A program made the translations under genes and the position numbers. A model generated the notes under the pieces. That model worked only from the letters and a program-made list of their open reading frames with translations. It had not been told where the DNA came from and searched no databases. From contig RHDP01000001.1 of NCBI GenBank assembly GCA_003725745.1, positions 6,737,501-6,801,500 of the forward strand: a DNA stretch of 64,000 nucleotides, given 5' to 3'. How positions within the stretch are numbered: position 1 is the first letter of the stretch; each line of letters starts with the position of its first letter. Positions 1-9,492 of this stretch are shown piece by piece. Source of the stretch: Streptomyces sp. I6 (GTDB taxonomy: Bacteria; Actinomycetota; Actinomycetes; Streptomycetales; Streptomycetaceae).

Positions 1-106
1 CGCACGAGCGGCTGAAGAGGCTTTCGGGAGGCGCGCGCCTCGTCGTGCGCACGGGGAGGCGTCGCCGTACGCCAACGTGCTGCTGCGCTGCGGCGTCTTC
101 TTCTGA
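1..106 (+). CDS. C-terminal end of an unidentified protein (partial)
   Basis: An open frame enters from the left edge (codons start at base 2) and ends at a TGA at 104-106, giving about 34 residues ending in NVLLRCGVFF. The terminal stretch has the strong G/C third-position bias of a Streptomyces gene. The family cannot be recognised from so short a tail. It is convergent with the minus-strand pair that ends at 151. Confidence 0.35.
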   Translation, partial: ARAAEEAFGRRAPRRAHGEASPYANVLLRCGVFF

Positions 107-150
107 GGCCCGTCCCTCCGGGCGGGGGCGCGACGGCTTCCGCCGCACCG

Positions 151-242
151 TCAGCCCAGACGCCCGAAGATGCCGGCCAGCAGGACTCCGCAGGCGAGGA
201 AGACGACGGTCAGCGTCGCCATCGCCGCCTTCTGCTCCCGGG

Positions 243-261
<19 letters not shown>
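151..261 (-). CDS. Small single-pass membrane protein, 36 aa
   Basis: ATG at 261 lies inside the 3' end of the DUF4396 gene (19-nt overlap, different frame) after a purine-rich GGAACGGAG stretch. The protein is a charged 14-residue head (MPRSEVTREQKAAM) followed by one hydrophobic helix (ATLTVVFLACGVLLAGIFG). The overlap suggests translational coupling to the upstream membrane protein, for which it may be an accessory subunit. This is inference; no family is assigned. Confidence 0.55.
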
Positions 262-1058
<797 letters not shown>

Positions 1059-1146
1059 GAATCATGGGCCGTGGAGGTGCGTGATGGGGTCGGCCGACGC
1101 TCTCACCGCGCCGTCTCGGCCCTCGCTCTCACCCCGGTGGACGAGC

Positions 1147-1200
1147 CCCGCCGCCCGGGTGCCTGCTCGGCCCGCCGCCCGGGTGTCTGCTCGGCCCGCC
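1147..1200. repeat. 24-bp tandem repeat, 2.25 copies
   Basis: Two 24-bp units (1147-1170 and 1171-1194) differ by one base and are followed by six bases of a third. They lie in the gap between the DUF4396 gene start and the PaaX-family gene end. No gene is seen in this 194-bp gap. Confidence 0.7.
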
Positions 1201-1252
1201 ATCCCGCAGGGGCCGGGGTGCGGGCGGGTGCGGCCGCCTTCCCCGGGAGTGG

Positions 1253-2152
1253 TCAGCTCTCGGCCGGGCGCAACGCGTCGGCGTAGAGCGCGAACAGGCG
1301 GAGGGCCGGAGGGCCGTCCGCCCGCGGCGTTCCGCGCAGTTGCCTCCAGCAGTCCGCCGCCAGGCGGCGGGCGCGGTTCCCGGGCCAGGGCGCGGGCAGG
1401 AGCTGCGGCGGCAGGAGAGGGTCGGGCTCCATCGCCGCGGTGAACAGGGCGGCGAGTTCGACGGCGGTGGTGAGGCGCTCGGCGTCCGACGGCCCGGGGC
1501 CCTCGGCGAGGCGGGCCAGGCGTGCGCCGGCGAAGGCGGCGAGGTCTTCGTGCCGCCGGGCGATCTCGCCGAGCGGCCACAGCGCGGCGGCCAGTGCGCG
1601 GGGGTCGGTCAGCTCGCCGATCCGCAGGTCGGTGGTGGTGAGGCGGGTGAGGGTGGCGAGGACGCCCAGGTGCCCCGCCCGGGCTTCGACGAGTTCGGCG
1701 ACGGGGTTGGCGGTGACGTACAGACCACTGTGGACGGATGCGGCCCCGAGGTGGAGGAGGTGCTCGCGGAGGGTGTCGCGGGCGGTCCGCCGGGACTCGG
1801 GAACGGCGAAGGCGAAGAGGTGCCAGGTGCCGTCCCAGGGGGCCAGTCCGGCGTCCTGCCGGTAGGCGTGGCGCACGAAGGCGGCGTCGGGTGCCAGGGA
1901 TCCGGTGACATCGGCCACGGCGTGCAGGGTCGCTTTGCGGCCCCGGCCCTCCTGGGTGAACCGGCCTTCGGCGACCAGGCGTTTGACGCAGAGCCTGATC
2001 TGCTGGCCGCTCATGCCGAGCAGGTCGGCGACGGCGTACAAGTCGCCCGCGTCCACGGTGCCGTCCTCGCGGACCAGGGCCTGCACGACCAGCCGGGTCG
2101 GGATCTCCGGCCTGCCGACGCTGCCTTCGGTGCGGGCGGAGCCGCTCCTCAT
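1253..2152 (-). CDS. PaaX-family transcriptional regulator
   Basis: 299 aa. The N-terminal third is a winged helix (TRLVVQALVREDGTVDAGDL, then a recognition region near MSGQQIRLCVKRLVAEGR). It is followed by the PaaX core (residues about 95-180, with WDGTWHLFAFAVPESRR) and a C-terminal helical domain, matching the family's usual length of about 300 aa. PaaX proteins repress aromatic or acyl-CoA catabolic genes and respond to CoA-thioesters, but no such genes are adjacent, so the target is unknown. The ATG overlaps the stop of the GNAT gene (ATGA), so the two are translationally coupled. Confidence 0.8.
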   Translation of the reverse strand: MRSGSARTEGSVGRPEIPTRLVVQALVREDGTVDAGDLYAVADLLGMSGQQIRLCVKRLVAEGRFTQEGRGRKATLHAVADVTGSLAPDAAFVRHAYRQDAGLAPWDGTWHLFAFAVPESRRTARDTLREHLLHLGAASVHSGLYVTANPVAELVEARAGHLGVLATLTRLTTTDLRIGELTDPRALAAALWPLGEIARRHEDLAAFAGARLARLAEGPGPSDAERLTTAVELAALFTAAMEPDPLLPPQLLPAPWPGNRARRLAADCWRQLRGTPRADGPPALRLFALYADALRPAES

Positions 2153-2805
2153 GGCGTCTTCCGCCGGCTCGTCAGGTCCGCGGCGGTGACCGGTCGGTGC
2201 ATGGTCGTGACCGCGCCGAAGCCCATCAGCCTGCGCAGGTACGGGGTCTCCTCGGTGCGGTGGGCGGTGAAGCCGTGCCGCTCGTACAGCGCCCTGGCAC
2301 GGGGGTTGACGTCGATGACGTCCAAGCGGACGCGGTGGCAGCGGTTCTCGGCCGCGACGGCCGCGATCTCCCGAAGGAGGAGGCCGCCTATGCCCTTGCC
2401 GCGGTGTGCCGCGTCGACGGCGATGCCGTCCATGACCAGTTCCCCCGCCTCGGGGGTGCGTTCGAGCAGAGCCAGGACCGCCAGTCGCGGCAGGCCGCGG
2501 AGCATGCCGTAGGCGGACAGGACCTCCCGCACACCGCCGCCGGTGAGGGCGCGGCGGCCCAGCCGGTAGCCGGCCACCCCCACCACCCGGCCGCCGGAGA
2601 GCGCGACGACACCCCGGTCGCGGTGGAGATGGGCCGCGATGAACGCCCGCCCGGTGTCCGGCGGGTCGAGTGCCGGGCCGAGCTTCCGGCCGAACGCCTC
2701 CCAGTACAGCGCCGCCACCCGCGCTGCGCTGCCCTCGGGGACGCCTCTGCGTACCACCGGGCCGCCGCCCTCGGAGTCCCGGGCCTCGTCTGCCGTCGTC
2801 TCCAT
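2149..2805 (-). CDS. GNAT family N-acetyltransferase
   Basis: 218 aa with a C-terminal GNAT fold. Motif A is in MDGIAVDAAHRGKGIGGLLL (the acetyl-CoA pyrophosphate loop), followed by LDVIDVNPRARALYERHGF, the typical motif B. The substrate is unknown. ATG at 2805 is preceded by GAGGGG at normal spacing. It is the first gene of the GNAT-PaaX pair and diverges from the hydrolase gene, with an inverted repeat between them that could be the site where the coupled PaaX regulator acts. Confidence 0.85.
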   Translation of the reverse strand: METTADEARDSEGGGPVVRRGVPEGSAARVAALYWEAFGRKLGPALDPPDTGRAFIAAHLHRDRGVVALSGGRVVGVAGYRLGRRALTGGGVREVLSAYGMLRGLPRLAVLALLERTPEAGELVMDGIAVDAAHRGKGIGGLLLREIAAVAAENRCHRVRLDVIDVNPRARALYERHGFTAHRTEETPYLRRLMGFGAVTTMHRPVTAADLTSRRKTP

Positions 2806-2856
2806 GCCGCCCCCTCGCCCGTCCACTGAACCATCTTGTGCGATTGATTGTAATAC

Positions 2857-2890
2857 GTTCATCATCGATACGACCGTTCTGACGATGAAC
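2857..2890. promoter_or_regulatory. Imperfect inverted repeat between divergent genes
   Basis: GTTCATCATC (2857-2866) and GACGATGAAC (2881-2890) are complementary at 9 of 10 positions. They lie in a notably AT-rich stretch (2845-2895) between the GNAT-paaX pair and the hydrolase. Position and symmetry suit an operator for a dimeric regulator, with the neighbouring PaaX-family protein the obvious candidate. Binding is inference. Confidence 0.5.
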
Positions 2891-2905
2891 TTTTTGGGGG
2901 TCGGT

Positions 2906-3967
2906 GTGTTCCGGACACGGGGAGTGCCACCGCGGCGCAGACGGCGCCTGGTGGTCTGGGCGCTGGTGGGGGCGCTGCTGGCGGCCACCGGGCTCGGGGG
3001 AGTGGTGGTGTGGCAGCACACCTACGCACTGCGCGAGGAGAAGGTGTCCCTGCGGCACCACGGCAAGCTGCTCGACGGGGTGCTGGCCCGGCCCGAACGA
3101 GGGGAGGGGCCGTTCGGCCTGGTCGTCTTCGTCCACGGCGACGGGCCCACGGACGCGACGCACGAGACGTTCTACCGGCCGATGTGGGAGTCCTTCGCCC
3201 GGGCCGGGTACGCCTCGCTGTCGTTCAGCAAGCCCGGTGTCGCCGGCTCCGAGGGCCACTGGCTGGACCAGAGCATGGCGGACCGGGCCGACGAGACGCT
3301 TGCCGCCGTGAGATGGGCCCGTGACCGGCCCGACATCGACGGCCGCCGCGTCGGGCTGTGGGGCGCGAGCCAGGCCGGCTGGGTCCTGCCCAAGGTCGCC
3401 GCGGAGGACCGGCGGCTGCAGTTCGTCATCGCCGTCTCCCCGGCCGTCAACTGGAAGCGCCAGGGCCGCTACAACCTCCTCGCCGAACTGCGCCGGGACG
3501 GCGCGACCGCCGAGCGGAGAGACGCGGCACTGCGCCGCCGGGAGACCACGCTGCGCCTGCTGGAGAAGGGGGCGTCCTTCGCCGAGTACCGGGCCGCGAT
3601 CGCCGACCCGAGCGGCATGACGAGCGCGCGGTGGGGGTTCGTCGTCCGGAACCACCGCTCGGACGCCACCGCGGATCTGCGGGCGATGCGCGGCACCCCC
3701 GTCCTGCTGGTGACGGCCGGCCACGACGTCAACGTGGACGTCGCCGAGACCGAGGCCGTCTACCGAGGGGTGCTGCCGGCGGCGTCCCTGACCGTCGCGC
3801 ACTATCCCGGCGCCACCCACTCCCTGGTCGACCGCGATCTGGAGCGCTCGCGGTGGCGGCTGACGCTGGCCGCCGTCTTCGCGCCCCGCAAGCTGTACAC
3901 CGAGGGGTTCCTCGCGGACCAGGCCCGGTTCGTCGCGCAGCGCCCCATCGGCCCGGAGGCACCGTGA
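2906..3967 (+). CDS. Membrane-anchored alpha/beta hydrolase
   Basis: 353 aa. A basic N-terminus (RTRGVPPRRRRR) and one transmembrane helix (VVWALVGALLAATGLGGVVV) form a signal anchor. The rest is an alpha/beta hydrolase domain: oxyanion region VVFVHGDGP, nucleophile elbow GASQAG (Ser) and a candidate acid/His pair in TAGHDVNVD and GATHSL. It resembles dienelactone-hydrolase or acyl-peptidase-like esterases, with unknown substrate. The GTG at 2906 is preferred because GGGGG ends 5 nt before it; an in-frame ATG at 2885 lacks a good site. Confidence 0.75.
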   Translation: MFRTRGVPPRRRRRLVVWALVGALLAATGLGGVVVWQHTYALREEKVSLRHHGKLLDGVLARPERGEGPFGLVVFVHGDGPTDATHETFYRPMWESFARAGYASLSFSKPGVAGSEGHWLDQSMADRADETLAAVRWARDRPDIDGRRVGLWGASQAGWVLPKVAAEDRRLQFVIAVSPAVNWKRQGRYNLLAELRRDGATAERRDAALRRRETTLRLLEKGASFAEYRAAIADPSGMTSARWGFVVRNHRSDATADLRAMRGTPVLLVTAGHDVNVDVAETEAVYRGVLPAASLTVAHYPGATHSLVDRDLERSRWRLTLAAVFAPRKLYTEGFLADQARFVAQRPIGPEAP

Positions 3968-4050
3968 AACCCGTCCGTGAACCCCGTCCGTGAAGCCGGC
4001 CCCTGAACGCCGCCTCGTGAACCCCGTCCCGTGAAAGCCGCCCGGTGAAC
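3964..4050. repeat. Degenerate 13-14-bp tandem repeat
   Basis: About six imperfect units based on GTGAACCCCGTCC begin at the stop codon of the hydrolase gene and run up to the terminator hairpins. They look like slippage-derived noncoding repeats. Confidence 0.6.
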
Positions 4051-4051
4051 A

Positions 4052-4096
4052 TGCCTGCGGTGGCGGGCACCAGAGCCCGGCCCGCCACCGCAGGCA
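4052..4096. terminator. Strong hairpin, 17-bp perfect stem
   Basis: TGCCTGCGGTGGCGGGC (4052-4068) pairs perfectly with 4080-4096 across an 11-nt loop. It lies between the convergent hydrolase (+) and fmdA (-) genes and fits a bidirectional intrinsic terminator, without a T-tract as is usual in Streptomyces. Confidence 0.8.
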
Positions 4097-4103
4097 GTGA
4101 CGA

Positions 4104-4159
4104 GGGCCCGGAGGACCGGGCCCCGCACCGAACGGTCCCGCAGTCCTTCCGGCTGCGGG
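4104..4159. terminator. Two further hairpins in the convergent gap
   Basis: GGGCCCGG (4104-4111) pairs with CCGGGCCC (4116-4123) around a 4-nt loop, and CCCGCAG (4137-4143) pairs with CTGCGGG (4153-4159). With the larger stem at 4052 they form a cluster of three hairpins at the 3' ends of two facing genes. Confidence 0.6.
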
Positions 4160-4180
4160 CCGTGTGGTCGTCCGGTGCGG

Positions 4181-5431
4181 TCAGGCGCCGCTCATCGCGC
4201 ACGTGCCGCGGTCGGCCTTCATCGGGCCTTCGGCGGTGGGCCGGACATCGAAGTCGAATATGGCGGTGGGGACGTACAGCGAGCAGCAGGCATTGGGGAT
4301 GTCGACGATGCCGCTGATGCGTCCCTCGATGGGAGCGGAACCGATGAGCAGATAGGCCTGCTCTCCGCTGTAGCCGAACTTCTTGAGGTACTCGACGGCG
4401 TTGAGGCAGGCCCGGCGGTAGGCCAGCGTCGCGTCCAGATAGAAGTTCGTGTCGGTGTCGTGGTCGACGGAGATCCCGATGAAGGTGAGGAACTCCGTGT
4501 ACCTGGGCTCGACATTGCCCGGGACGAACACGGGGTTGGTGGAGATACCGTACGTCTCCATGCCGCCCTTGATCAGGTCGACGTGGAAGTCGATGAAGCC
4601 GCCCATCTCGATGGCTCCACAGAACGTGATCTCTCCATCGCCCTGACTGAAGTGCAGGTCGCCTCCGGAGAGTTTGGCGTCCTTGACGTGTACGGGGTAG
4701 TAGACCCGTGAACCGCGGGTGAAGTTCTTGATGTCGTGGTTGCCTCCGTTCTCGCGGGCCGGCACCGTGCGCGCGCCCTCCGCCGCGATGCGCTGGGCGA
4801 GGTCCCCGGTCGCCGTGCCGGCGAGGGCGTTGGTGCTGTCCGGCGGTACGGCGAGCGGCGGGACCCGGTTCGGGTCGGTGTCGATCAGCGCCTGCTCACG
4901 GGTGTTCCAGCGGGCGAGCATCTCGGCCGAGGGTGCCGTTCCGAACAGTCCGGGGTGGGTGATCCCGGTGAAGCGGACCCCGGGCAGATGACGGGACACG
5001 GCCTGCTGCCCGTGGAAGTCCCATATCGCCTTGTAGGCGTCCGGGAAGTAGTCCGTCAGGAAGCCGCCGCCGTTGGCCTTGGCGAAGATGCCGGTGTAAC
5101 CCCAGCTCTGGCCCGCCATGTCGCCGGTCTGCTGCGGCACGGGGCCGAGGTCGAGGATGTCGACGACGAGCAGGTCGCCGGGTTCGGCGCCCTCCACGCC
5201 TATCGGGCCGCTGAGCATATGGGGGATGGTCAGGTCGATGTCGCGTACGTCGTTGGCGGAGTCGTTGTTGCCGACCTGGCAGTCGGTCCAGTCGCGGCAC
5301 TCCACGCGGAACTCCGCTCCCGGCTTCACCATGGCGACGGTGGGGACGTCCGGGTGCCACCTGTTGTGTCCGGGCACGTCCTGGTCACGCATCGACTTGC
5401 TCTGGTCCACACTGAATACCACTTCGGGCAT
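4181..5431 (-). CDS. fmdA: Formamidase / acetamidase
   Basis: 416 aa, the normal size for the FmdA/AmdA family of cytoplasmic amidases that hydrolyse formamide or short aliphatic amides to the acid and ammonia. Family landmarks include HNRWHPDVP near residue 22, the GPIGVEGAEPGDLLVVDIL segment, the FHGQQAVSRHLPGVRFTGITHPG region, GGNHDIKNFTRGS, and GGDLHFSQGDGEITFCGAIEM. It is the last gene of an operon with amiS and fmdB, which supply uptake and a zinc-ribbon accessory. The formate dehydrogenase about 2 kb away could oxidise the formate produced; that link is inference. Confidence 0.92.
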   Translation of the reverse strand: MPEVVFSVDQSKSMRDQDVPGHNRWHPDVPTVAMVKPGAEFRVECRDWTDCQVGNNDSANDVRDIDLTIPHMLSGPIGVEGAEPGDLLVVDILDLGPVPQQTGDMAGQSWGYTGIFAKANGGGFLTDYFPDAYKAIWDFHGQQAVSRHLPGVRFTGITHPGLFGTAPSAEMLARWNTREQALIDTDPNRVPPLAVPPDSTNALAGTATGDLAQRIAAEGARTVPARENGGNHDIKNFTRGSRVYYPVHVKDAKLSGGDLHFSQGDGEITFCGAIEMGGFIDFHVDLIKGGMETYGISTNPVFVPGNVEPRYTEFLTFIGISVDHDTDTNFYLDATLAYRRACLNAVEYLKKFGYSGEQAYLLIGSAPIEGRISGIVDIPNACCSLYVPTAIFDFDVRPTAEGPMKADRGTCAMSGA

Positions 5432-5469
5432 AACAGCTCCTTAGTTCCGATCAGGTCACGTTGCCGTGC

Positions 5470-6093
5470 TCACGTTTGCGGCCCCGGCGACGCCGGGACG
5501 GGCTGCCGTGAACTCCGGGTGAGCGGCCACAGCGCCGCGAACACCACGACGCCGAACACCGCCAGGGCGATGGCGATCTCGGTGGGGTGCTTCCAGTAGC
5601 CGGAGAGCAGCAGCCCGGCCGGAATCACTCCGGTGACCCAGCCCTGGATGGCCGTGACCCAGCCCGTGTACTCCCTGAGGGCATCCATCTTGAGACCGAG
5701 CAGCAGGAAGAACAGGAACCACAGGAAAGCCCAGTAGAGCCAGATGACCCCGAAGGCCTGGTCCTCGAAGAGCCGGAAGTTGACGAACGCGTATCCCAGG
5801 GCCGCGATGGCCACGAACAGCGAGTAGTAGCCGACACCGGTGCTGTCGAGCCCGGTGAGCAGGCCGATGCCTACGTACAGGTAGGTGAAGCCGAACAGGT
5901 AGATGCCGGACGCCGCCAGGATCTTCATGGGGTCGTCGCCGGCGGTGAAGATGAGGTAAGTCGGCGTCAGTACCTGCAGCGCGCCGATGAAGAGGTTGAA
6001 CACCGCTCCTGCCTTGGCGTCAACCTTTCCGAGGAGCAGCAGGCCGTTGATGAAGAGCACCGCACCGACGAAGAGCAGTCCCACATTGCCCAC
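5470..6093 (-). CDS. amiS: AmiS/UreI family amide/urea channel
   Basis: 207 aa with six to seven hydrophobic helices and almost no extramembrane sequence. It starts MGNVGLLFVGAVLFINGLLL, as the acid-activated urea/amide channel family does. AmiS proteins let short-chain amides cross the membrane and are usually encoded next to aliphatic amidases, as here. The GTG start at 6093 follows GAGGTG at good spacing. Co-transcribed with fmdB and fmdA. Confidence 0.9.
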   Translation of the reverse strand: MGNVGLLFVGAVLFINGLLLLGKVDAKAGAVFNLFIGALQVLTPTYLIFTAGDDPMKILAASGIYLFGFTYLYVGIGLLTGLDSTGVGYYSLFVAIAALGYAFVNFRLFEDQAFGVIWLYWAFLWFLFFLLLGLKMDALREYTGWVTAIQGWVTGVIPAGLLLSGYWKHPTEIAIALAVFGVVVFAALWPLTRSSRQPVPASPGPQT

Positions 6094-6174
6094 CGGGGAC
6101 GCACCTCCTCAGGCCGCGTGGGGACGGAATTGCCGAGACCGGTCCGAGACGTTCTGCCGTGTCGACCACCGTCC

Positions 6175-6453
6175 TCAGGAACGGGGCAACCGCGGGAGCG
6201 CGGGATGCGGGCGCCGCGGCACGCCTTTGCCCGGCGGCACTTCGGACACCACTGCCGGCGCCTCGCGGGAGCGTTCGTCCCGCTCGTGGAGGGAGGCGAC
6301 CGTGTGCGGGGTCAGCGCGAGGCCGGGCGAGGAGTACACACGTCGTGCGGGGCCCGTGCAGACGGGGCAGCCGTGACTCATGGGCGCGGTCCCGATCGCC
6401 AGCTTCACGTCGAAAGGCCCGCAACGGCTGCACAGGTATTCATAGGTTGCCAT
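6175..6453 (-). CDS. fmdB: FmdB-family zinc-ribbon protein
   Basis: 92 aa. The N-terminus MATYEYLCSRCGPFDVKLAI and a second CPVC at about residue 29 give the two CxxC knuckles of the FmdB zinc ribbon. FmdB was named from formamidase operons and is thought to be regulatory or accessory. ATG at 6453 has GGAGG eight nt upstream. First gene of the fmdB-amiS-fmdA operon, so the promoter should lie in 6454-6670, where no other gene is seen. Confidence 0.88.
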   Translation of the reverse strand: MATYEYLCSRCGPFDVKLAIGTAPMSHGCPVCTGPARRVYSSPGLALTPHTVASLHERDERSREAPAVVSEVPPGKGVPRRPHPALPRLPRS

Positions 6454-6672
6454 CAGCGGCCTCCGGGTGCCGGTGGGCTCTGGCAAACCAGATGGGGCGT
6501 GGCTTTCGCTCTGATCAGCGTGTACCACGATGTGTCTTCACCTTCAAGGAGACGACTCGCGAAACCCCGTGTCAAGTCCCGGACGTCCGGGCCGCTCTGT
6601 TTCACGGAACGACGTTCTCCGGACCGTCCGGGGCGAATCCGGGGCGAATCCGGAGGGGGTTCGGAAGCGGTT

Positions 6673-7040
6673 TCAGAGCGTTCCGACGGCGAACCCGGCG
6701 GCGACCGCCGACAGGCCCACCGCGAGGCTCGACGCGCCGTACAGCAGCGACTTTCCCGCCTGGCCCTGCTCGCACAGGCGGACCAGCTCGTAACTGAACG
6801 TGGAAAAGGTCGTGTAGGCGCCGCAGAAACCGGCGCCGACGATCGTCAGGACCTGCTCCGGGAGCCCGTGCCGCGCCCCCAGGCCCACCACGAGCCCCAG
6901 GACGAACGACCCCGTGATGTTGATCAGCCAGGTGCCCGCGGGAACGCGCCGGGCCTGAGGTACTGCATGTACTGGTCGAGCACATAGCGCGCGACGGCGC
7001 CGAGAGCCGCCGCCACCCCGACGCCGAGCAGGGTGATCAC
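6673..7040 (-). CDS. crcB: CrcB/Fluc fluoride channel, second copy (one frameshift)
   Basis: Fluoride exporter subunit of about 122 aa with four helices. The conserved GTWLINITGSF segment and GAGFCGAYTTFSTF match the Fluc signature (pore Asn and the phenylalanine track). The GTG start at 7040 overlaps the stop of the first crcB (GTGA). The frame beginning at GTG stops early unless one base is added near 6934-6942 in a GCCCGCGGG run, after which the protein is complete and of normal length. Two adjacent crcB genes commonly encode a heterodimeric channel. Confidence 0.85.
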
Positions 7041-7549
7041 CGCTCCCTCCGGAACCGGCTCCGGGCCCGGCTGGGGCCGCCGGGCCCGGTCGGCACCCTG
7101 CGGCCGACGGCCAGGCCCAGCACGGTGGCGGCCAGGCCGGCGAGCAGACTGCCCAGCACGTTGAGCAACGCGAGGGTGTAGTCGCCGCCGCCCAGGAGGC
7201 GGTCGGTGTCGAACATCCAGGTCGAGTACGTGGTGTACGAGCCGAGGAACCCGACGGCGGCGAACGGCCGTACGTACCCGGACCGCTGCCGGACCTCCAC
7301 CAGGTACACCAGCAGCAGCGCCAGCAGGAACGCCCCGGACACATTGACGGCGAACGTCGTCAGCGGAAACGTCCCCGCAGGAGTGGGAAACGCCAGCGCG
7401 AGGCCGTAGCGGGCCGTCCCGCCCAGCAGCCCGCCCAGCGCGATCGAAGCCAGGACACGCCCGTGCACACGGGACCGGAACGGCTCGCGTTCAGTCGTCA
7501 ACGAAACGTCCGCATCTCTGTCCACCGCCACACGCGCCTCATTATCCAC
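7037..7549 (-). CDS. crcB: CrcB/Fluc fluoride channel, first copy
   Basis: 170 aa: a 35-residue charged N-terminal extension, then the four-helix Fluc fold with GGTARYGLAL, TFAVNVSGAFLLALLL and GFLGSYTTYSTWMFD. It exports fluoride down its electrochemical gradient, probably as a dual-topology or hetero dimer with the overlapping second copy. GTG start at 7549. No crcB riboswitch could be recognised upstream. Confidence 0.9.
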   Translation of the reverse strand: MDNEARVAVDRDADVSLTTEREPFRSRVHGRVLASIALGGLLGGTARYGLALAFPTPAGTFPLTTFAVNVSGAFLLALLLVYLVEVRQRSGYVRPFAAVGFLGSYTTYSTWMFDTDRLLGGGDYTLALLNVLGSLLAGLAATVLGLAVGRRVPTGPGGPSRARSRFRRER

Positions 7550-7659
7550 GGGATTGCAGCGCCGATGTCCACTCGACTAAAATTCAAGATCATCGGTGCA
7601 GACCGGTTCAGATGCCCCGACCGGTTCACCGGCAGTGGCCACACCGATGGAGGACGGCC

Positions 7660-8821
7660 ATGGCAAAGATCCTTGCGGTGCTCTATCCGGATCCCGTGGG
7701 CGGTTATCCACCCGAGTACGCCCGCGACGGGATCCCCACCATCACCGGCTACCCGGGCGGTCAGACCGCGCCGACCCCGCACGCCGTCGACTTCACCCCG
7801 GGGCAGCTCCTCGGCTGCGTCTCGGGGGAACTGGGACTGCGCCGCTTCCTCGAGGAAGGCGGCCACACCTTCGTCGTCACGTCCGACAAGGAAGGCGATG
7901 ACTCCACGCTCGACCGCGAGCTGCCCGACACCGACGTGGTGATCTCGCAGCCGTTCTGGCCCGCCTATCTCACCCCGAGCGGATCGCCGCGGCTCCCCAG
8001 CTCAGACTCGCGATCACGGCGGGGATCGGGTCGGACCACGTCGACCTGCCGAGCGCCATCTCGCACGGCATGACGGTGGCGGAGATCACCTACAGCAACA
8101 GCATCAGTGTGTCCGAGCACGCCGTGATGCAGATTCTGACCCTGGTGCACGACTACATGTCCGCCCACGAGTGGGTGACCACGAAGAAGGGCTGGAACAT
8201 CGCCGACGCCGTGTCGCGCAACTACGACCTCGAGGGCATGGACGTCGGCGTCCTCGGCTCGGGCCGCATCGGCCAGGCGGTGCTGCGCCGCCTCAAGCCG
8301 TTCGACGTCAGGCTGCACTACAGCGATGTGCACCGGCTGCCCGAGGAGGTCGAGGAGGAACTGGGGCTGACGTATCACCCCGACGCCCGCTCGCTGGCCT
8401 CCTCGGTCGACGTGCTGTCGATCCACACCCCCCTGCACCCGAAGACGCAGAACCTGTTCGACGACGAGCTGCTCGGGACCATGCGTCGCGGCGCGTACAT
8501 CGTCAACACGGCACGCGGGCTGATCGTCGACCGGGACGCCGTGGTGCGGGCCCTGGAGAGCGGCCGGCTGGCCGGTTACGCGGGTGACGTGTGGTATCCG
8601 CAGCCGCCGCCCCCGACCACCCGTGGCGCACCATGCCGCACGAGGCGATGACGCCGCACGTGTCCGGCTCGACCCTCTCGGCGCAGGCGCGCTACGCCGC
8701 CGGCACCCGGGAGATCCTGGAGTGCTGGTTCGACGGACGCCCCATCCGCCCGGAGTACCTGATCGTGGACGGCGGCGGTCTCGCCGGGACCGGCGCGCGC
8801 TCCTACACGGTCGCCGGATAA
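7660..8821 (+). CDS. fdh: NAD-dependent formate dehydrogenase (two frameshifts)
   Basis: Oxidises formate to CO2 with NAD+. After repair of two single-base deletions (near 7977 in ACCCCGAG and near 8607 in the CCGCCGCCCCCG run) it is 387 aa, the family length. Landmarks are the start MAKILAVLYPDPVGGYPP, SNSISVSEHAVMQIL (formate-binding Asn), the Rossmann motif GVLGSGRIGQAVLRRLKPF, HYSDVHRLP, NTARG with catalytic Arg, and PWRTMPHEAMTPHVSG with the catalytic His. ATG at 7660 has GGAGG nine nt upstream. These features separate FDH from generic 2-hydroxyacid dehydrogenases. Confidence 0.9.
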
Positions 8822-9054
8822 GGAACAAAAGCCGAGGGCGGCAAATCAGCAGCAGATTCCGCGGGGGATCCCGTATGCCTGTTGCGATTCCCTGTTCCCG
8901 CTGTGAGCGGACTCACGCCGAGTTCACTGGACGGGTGTGGACAAGGGCTTTAGCGTCCTTGAATAGTTTGTTTTTTCCGCTATGCGCAGGCACCGGCGCC
9001 GCGCATACTGTTTCGCAGGCAAAGAAGGCGAAGGAACGCCGGGAAGGTGGATCA

Positions 9055-9486
9055 GTGAGCAGCATGGACGCCGTGTGGGTACGGGGCGTGAACGGCATTC
9101 AGCTGCATCACGTGACCGATCTGCAGGATGCCGGCAGATTTCTCGGCAATGCGGCAATGGCCTTGCGCGCCGCACATGTGAGGACGGGCGCCGACCACTA
9201 CGCCGGACTCGCCACGGAGCTCAGGGCCCTGGTGGAGCGGGTGCGCGAACTGGAGGACGAGGCCCGTTCGCGCATGCACGAACTGCACTCCAGCGATCCC
9301 GAGCGGTTCGCCCGCTGCCGGGACGGTCACGAGCCGTGGCCCGGCGAGATCCCCGCGGGGTTCATTCCGCGCCACACCTGCAAGGACGAGTGCCTGTACC
9401 ACGACCGGGACGTCCTCGACGCGATCATGCAGTGCACCTGCGGCCGGCCGCCGTGCCAGGCCTGTGAGATCGGCGGACCGCTCTGA
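9055..9486 (+). CDS. Conserved hypothetical protein with Cys-rich C-terminus
   Basis: 143 aa from the GTG at 9055 (GGAAGGTGG upstream; an ATG at 9064 is possible). The N-terminal half is helical and probably coiled (LATELRALVERVRELEDEAR). The C-terminal third holds six Cys and several His (RHTCKDECLYHDRDV, QCTCGRPPCQAC) that could bind zinc or another metal. The frame stays open upstream to 8875, but that part is AT-rich with TTA and TTG codons and looks like promoter DNA. Function unknown. Confidence 0.7.
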   Translation: MSSMDAVWVRGVNGIQLHHVTDLQDAGRFLGNAAMALRAAHVRTGADHYAGLATELRALVERVRELEDEARSRMHELHSSDPERFARCRDGHEPWPGEIPAGFIPRHTCKDECLYHDRDVLDAIMQCTCGRPPCQACEIGGPL

Positions 9487-9492
9487 CCGGCT

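Noticed and set aside
1253-3820. 855-aa minus-strand open frame
   Set aside because: Only its last 299 codons (PaaX-family protein) are real; the rest runs antisense through the GNAT and hydrolase genes with no start site or domain.
6625-6655. Operator candidate from the doubled GGGGCGAATCC word
   Set aside because: Only two adjacent copies with no symmetry; position relative to fmdB and crcB promoters is unknown.
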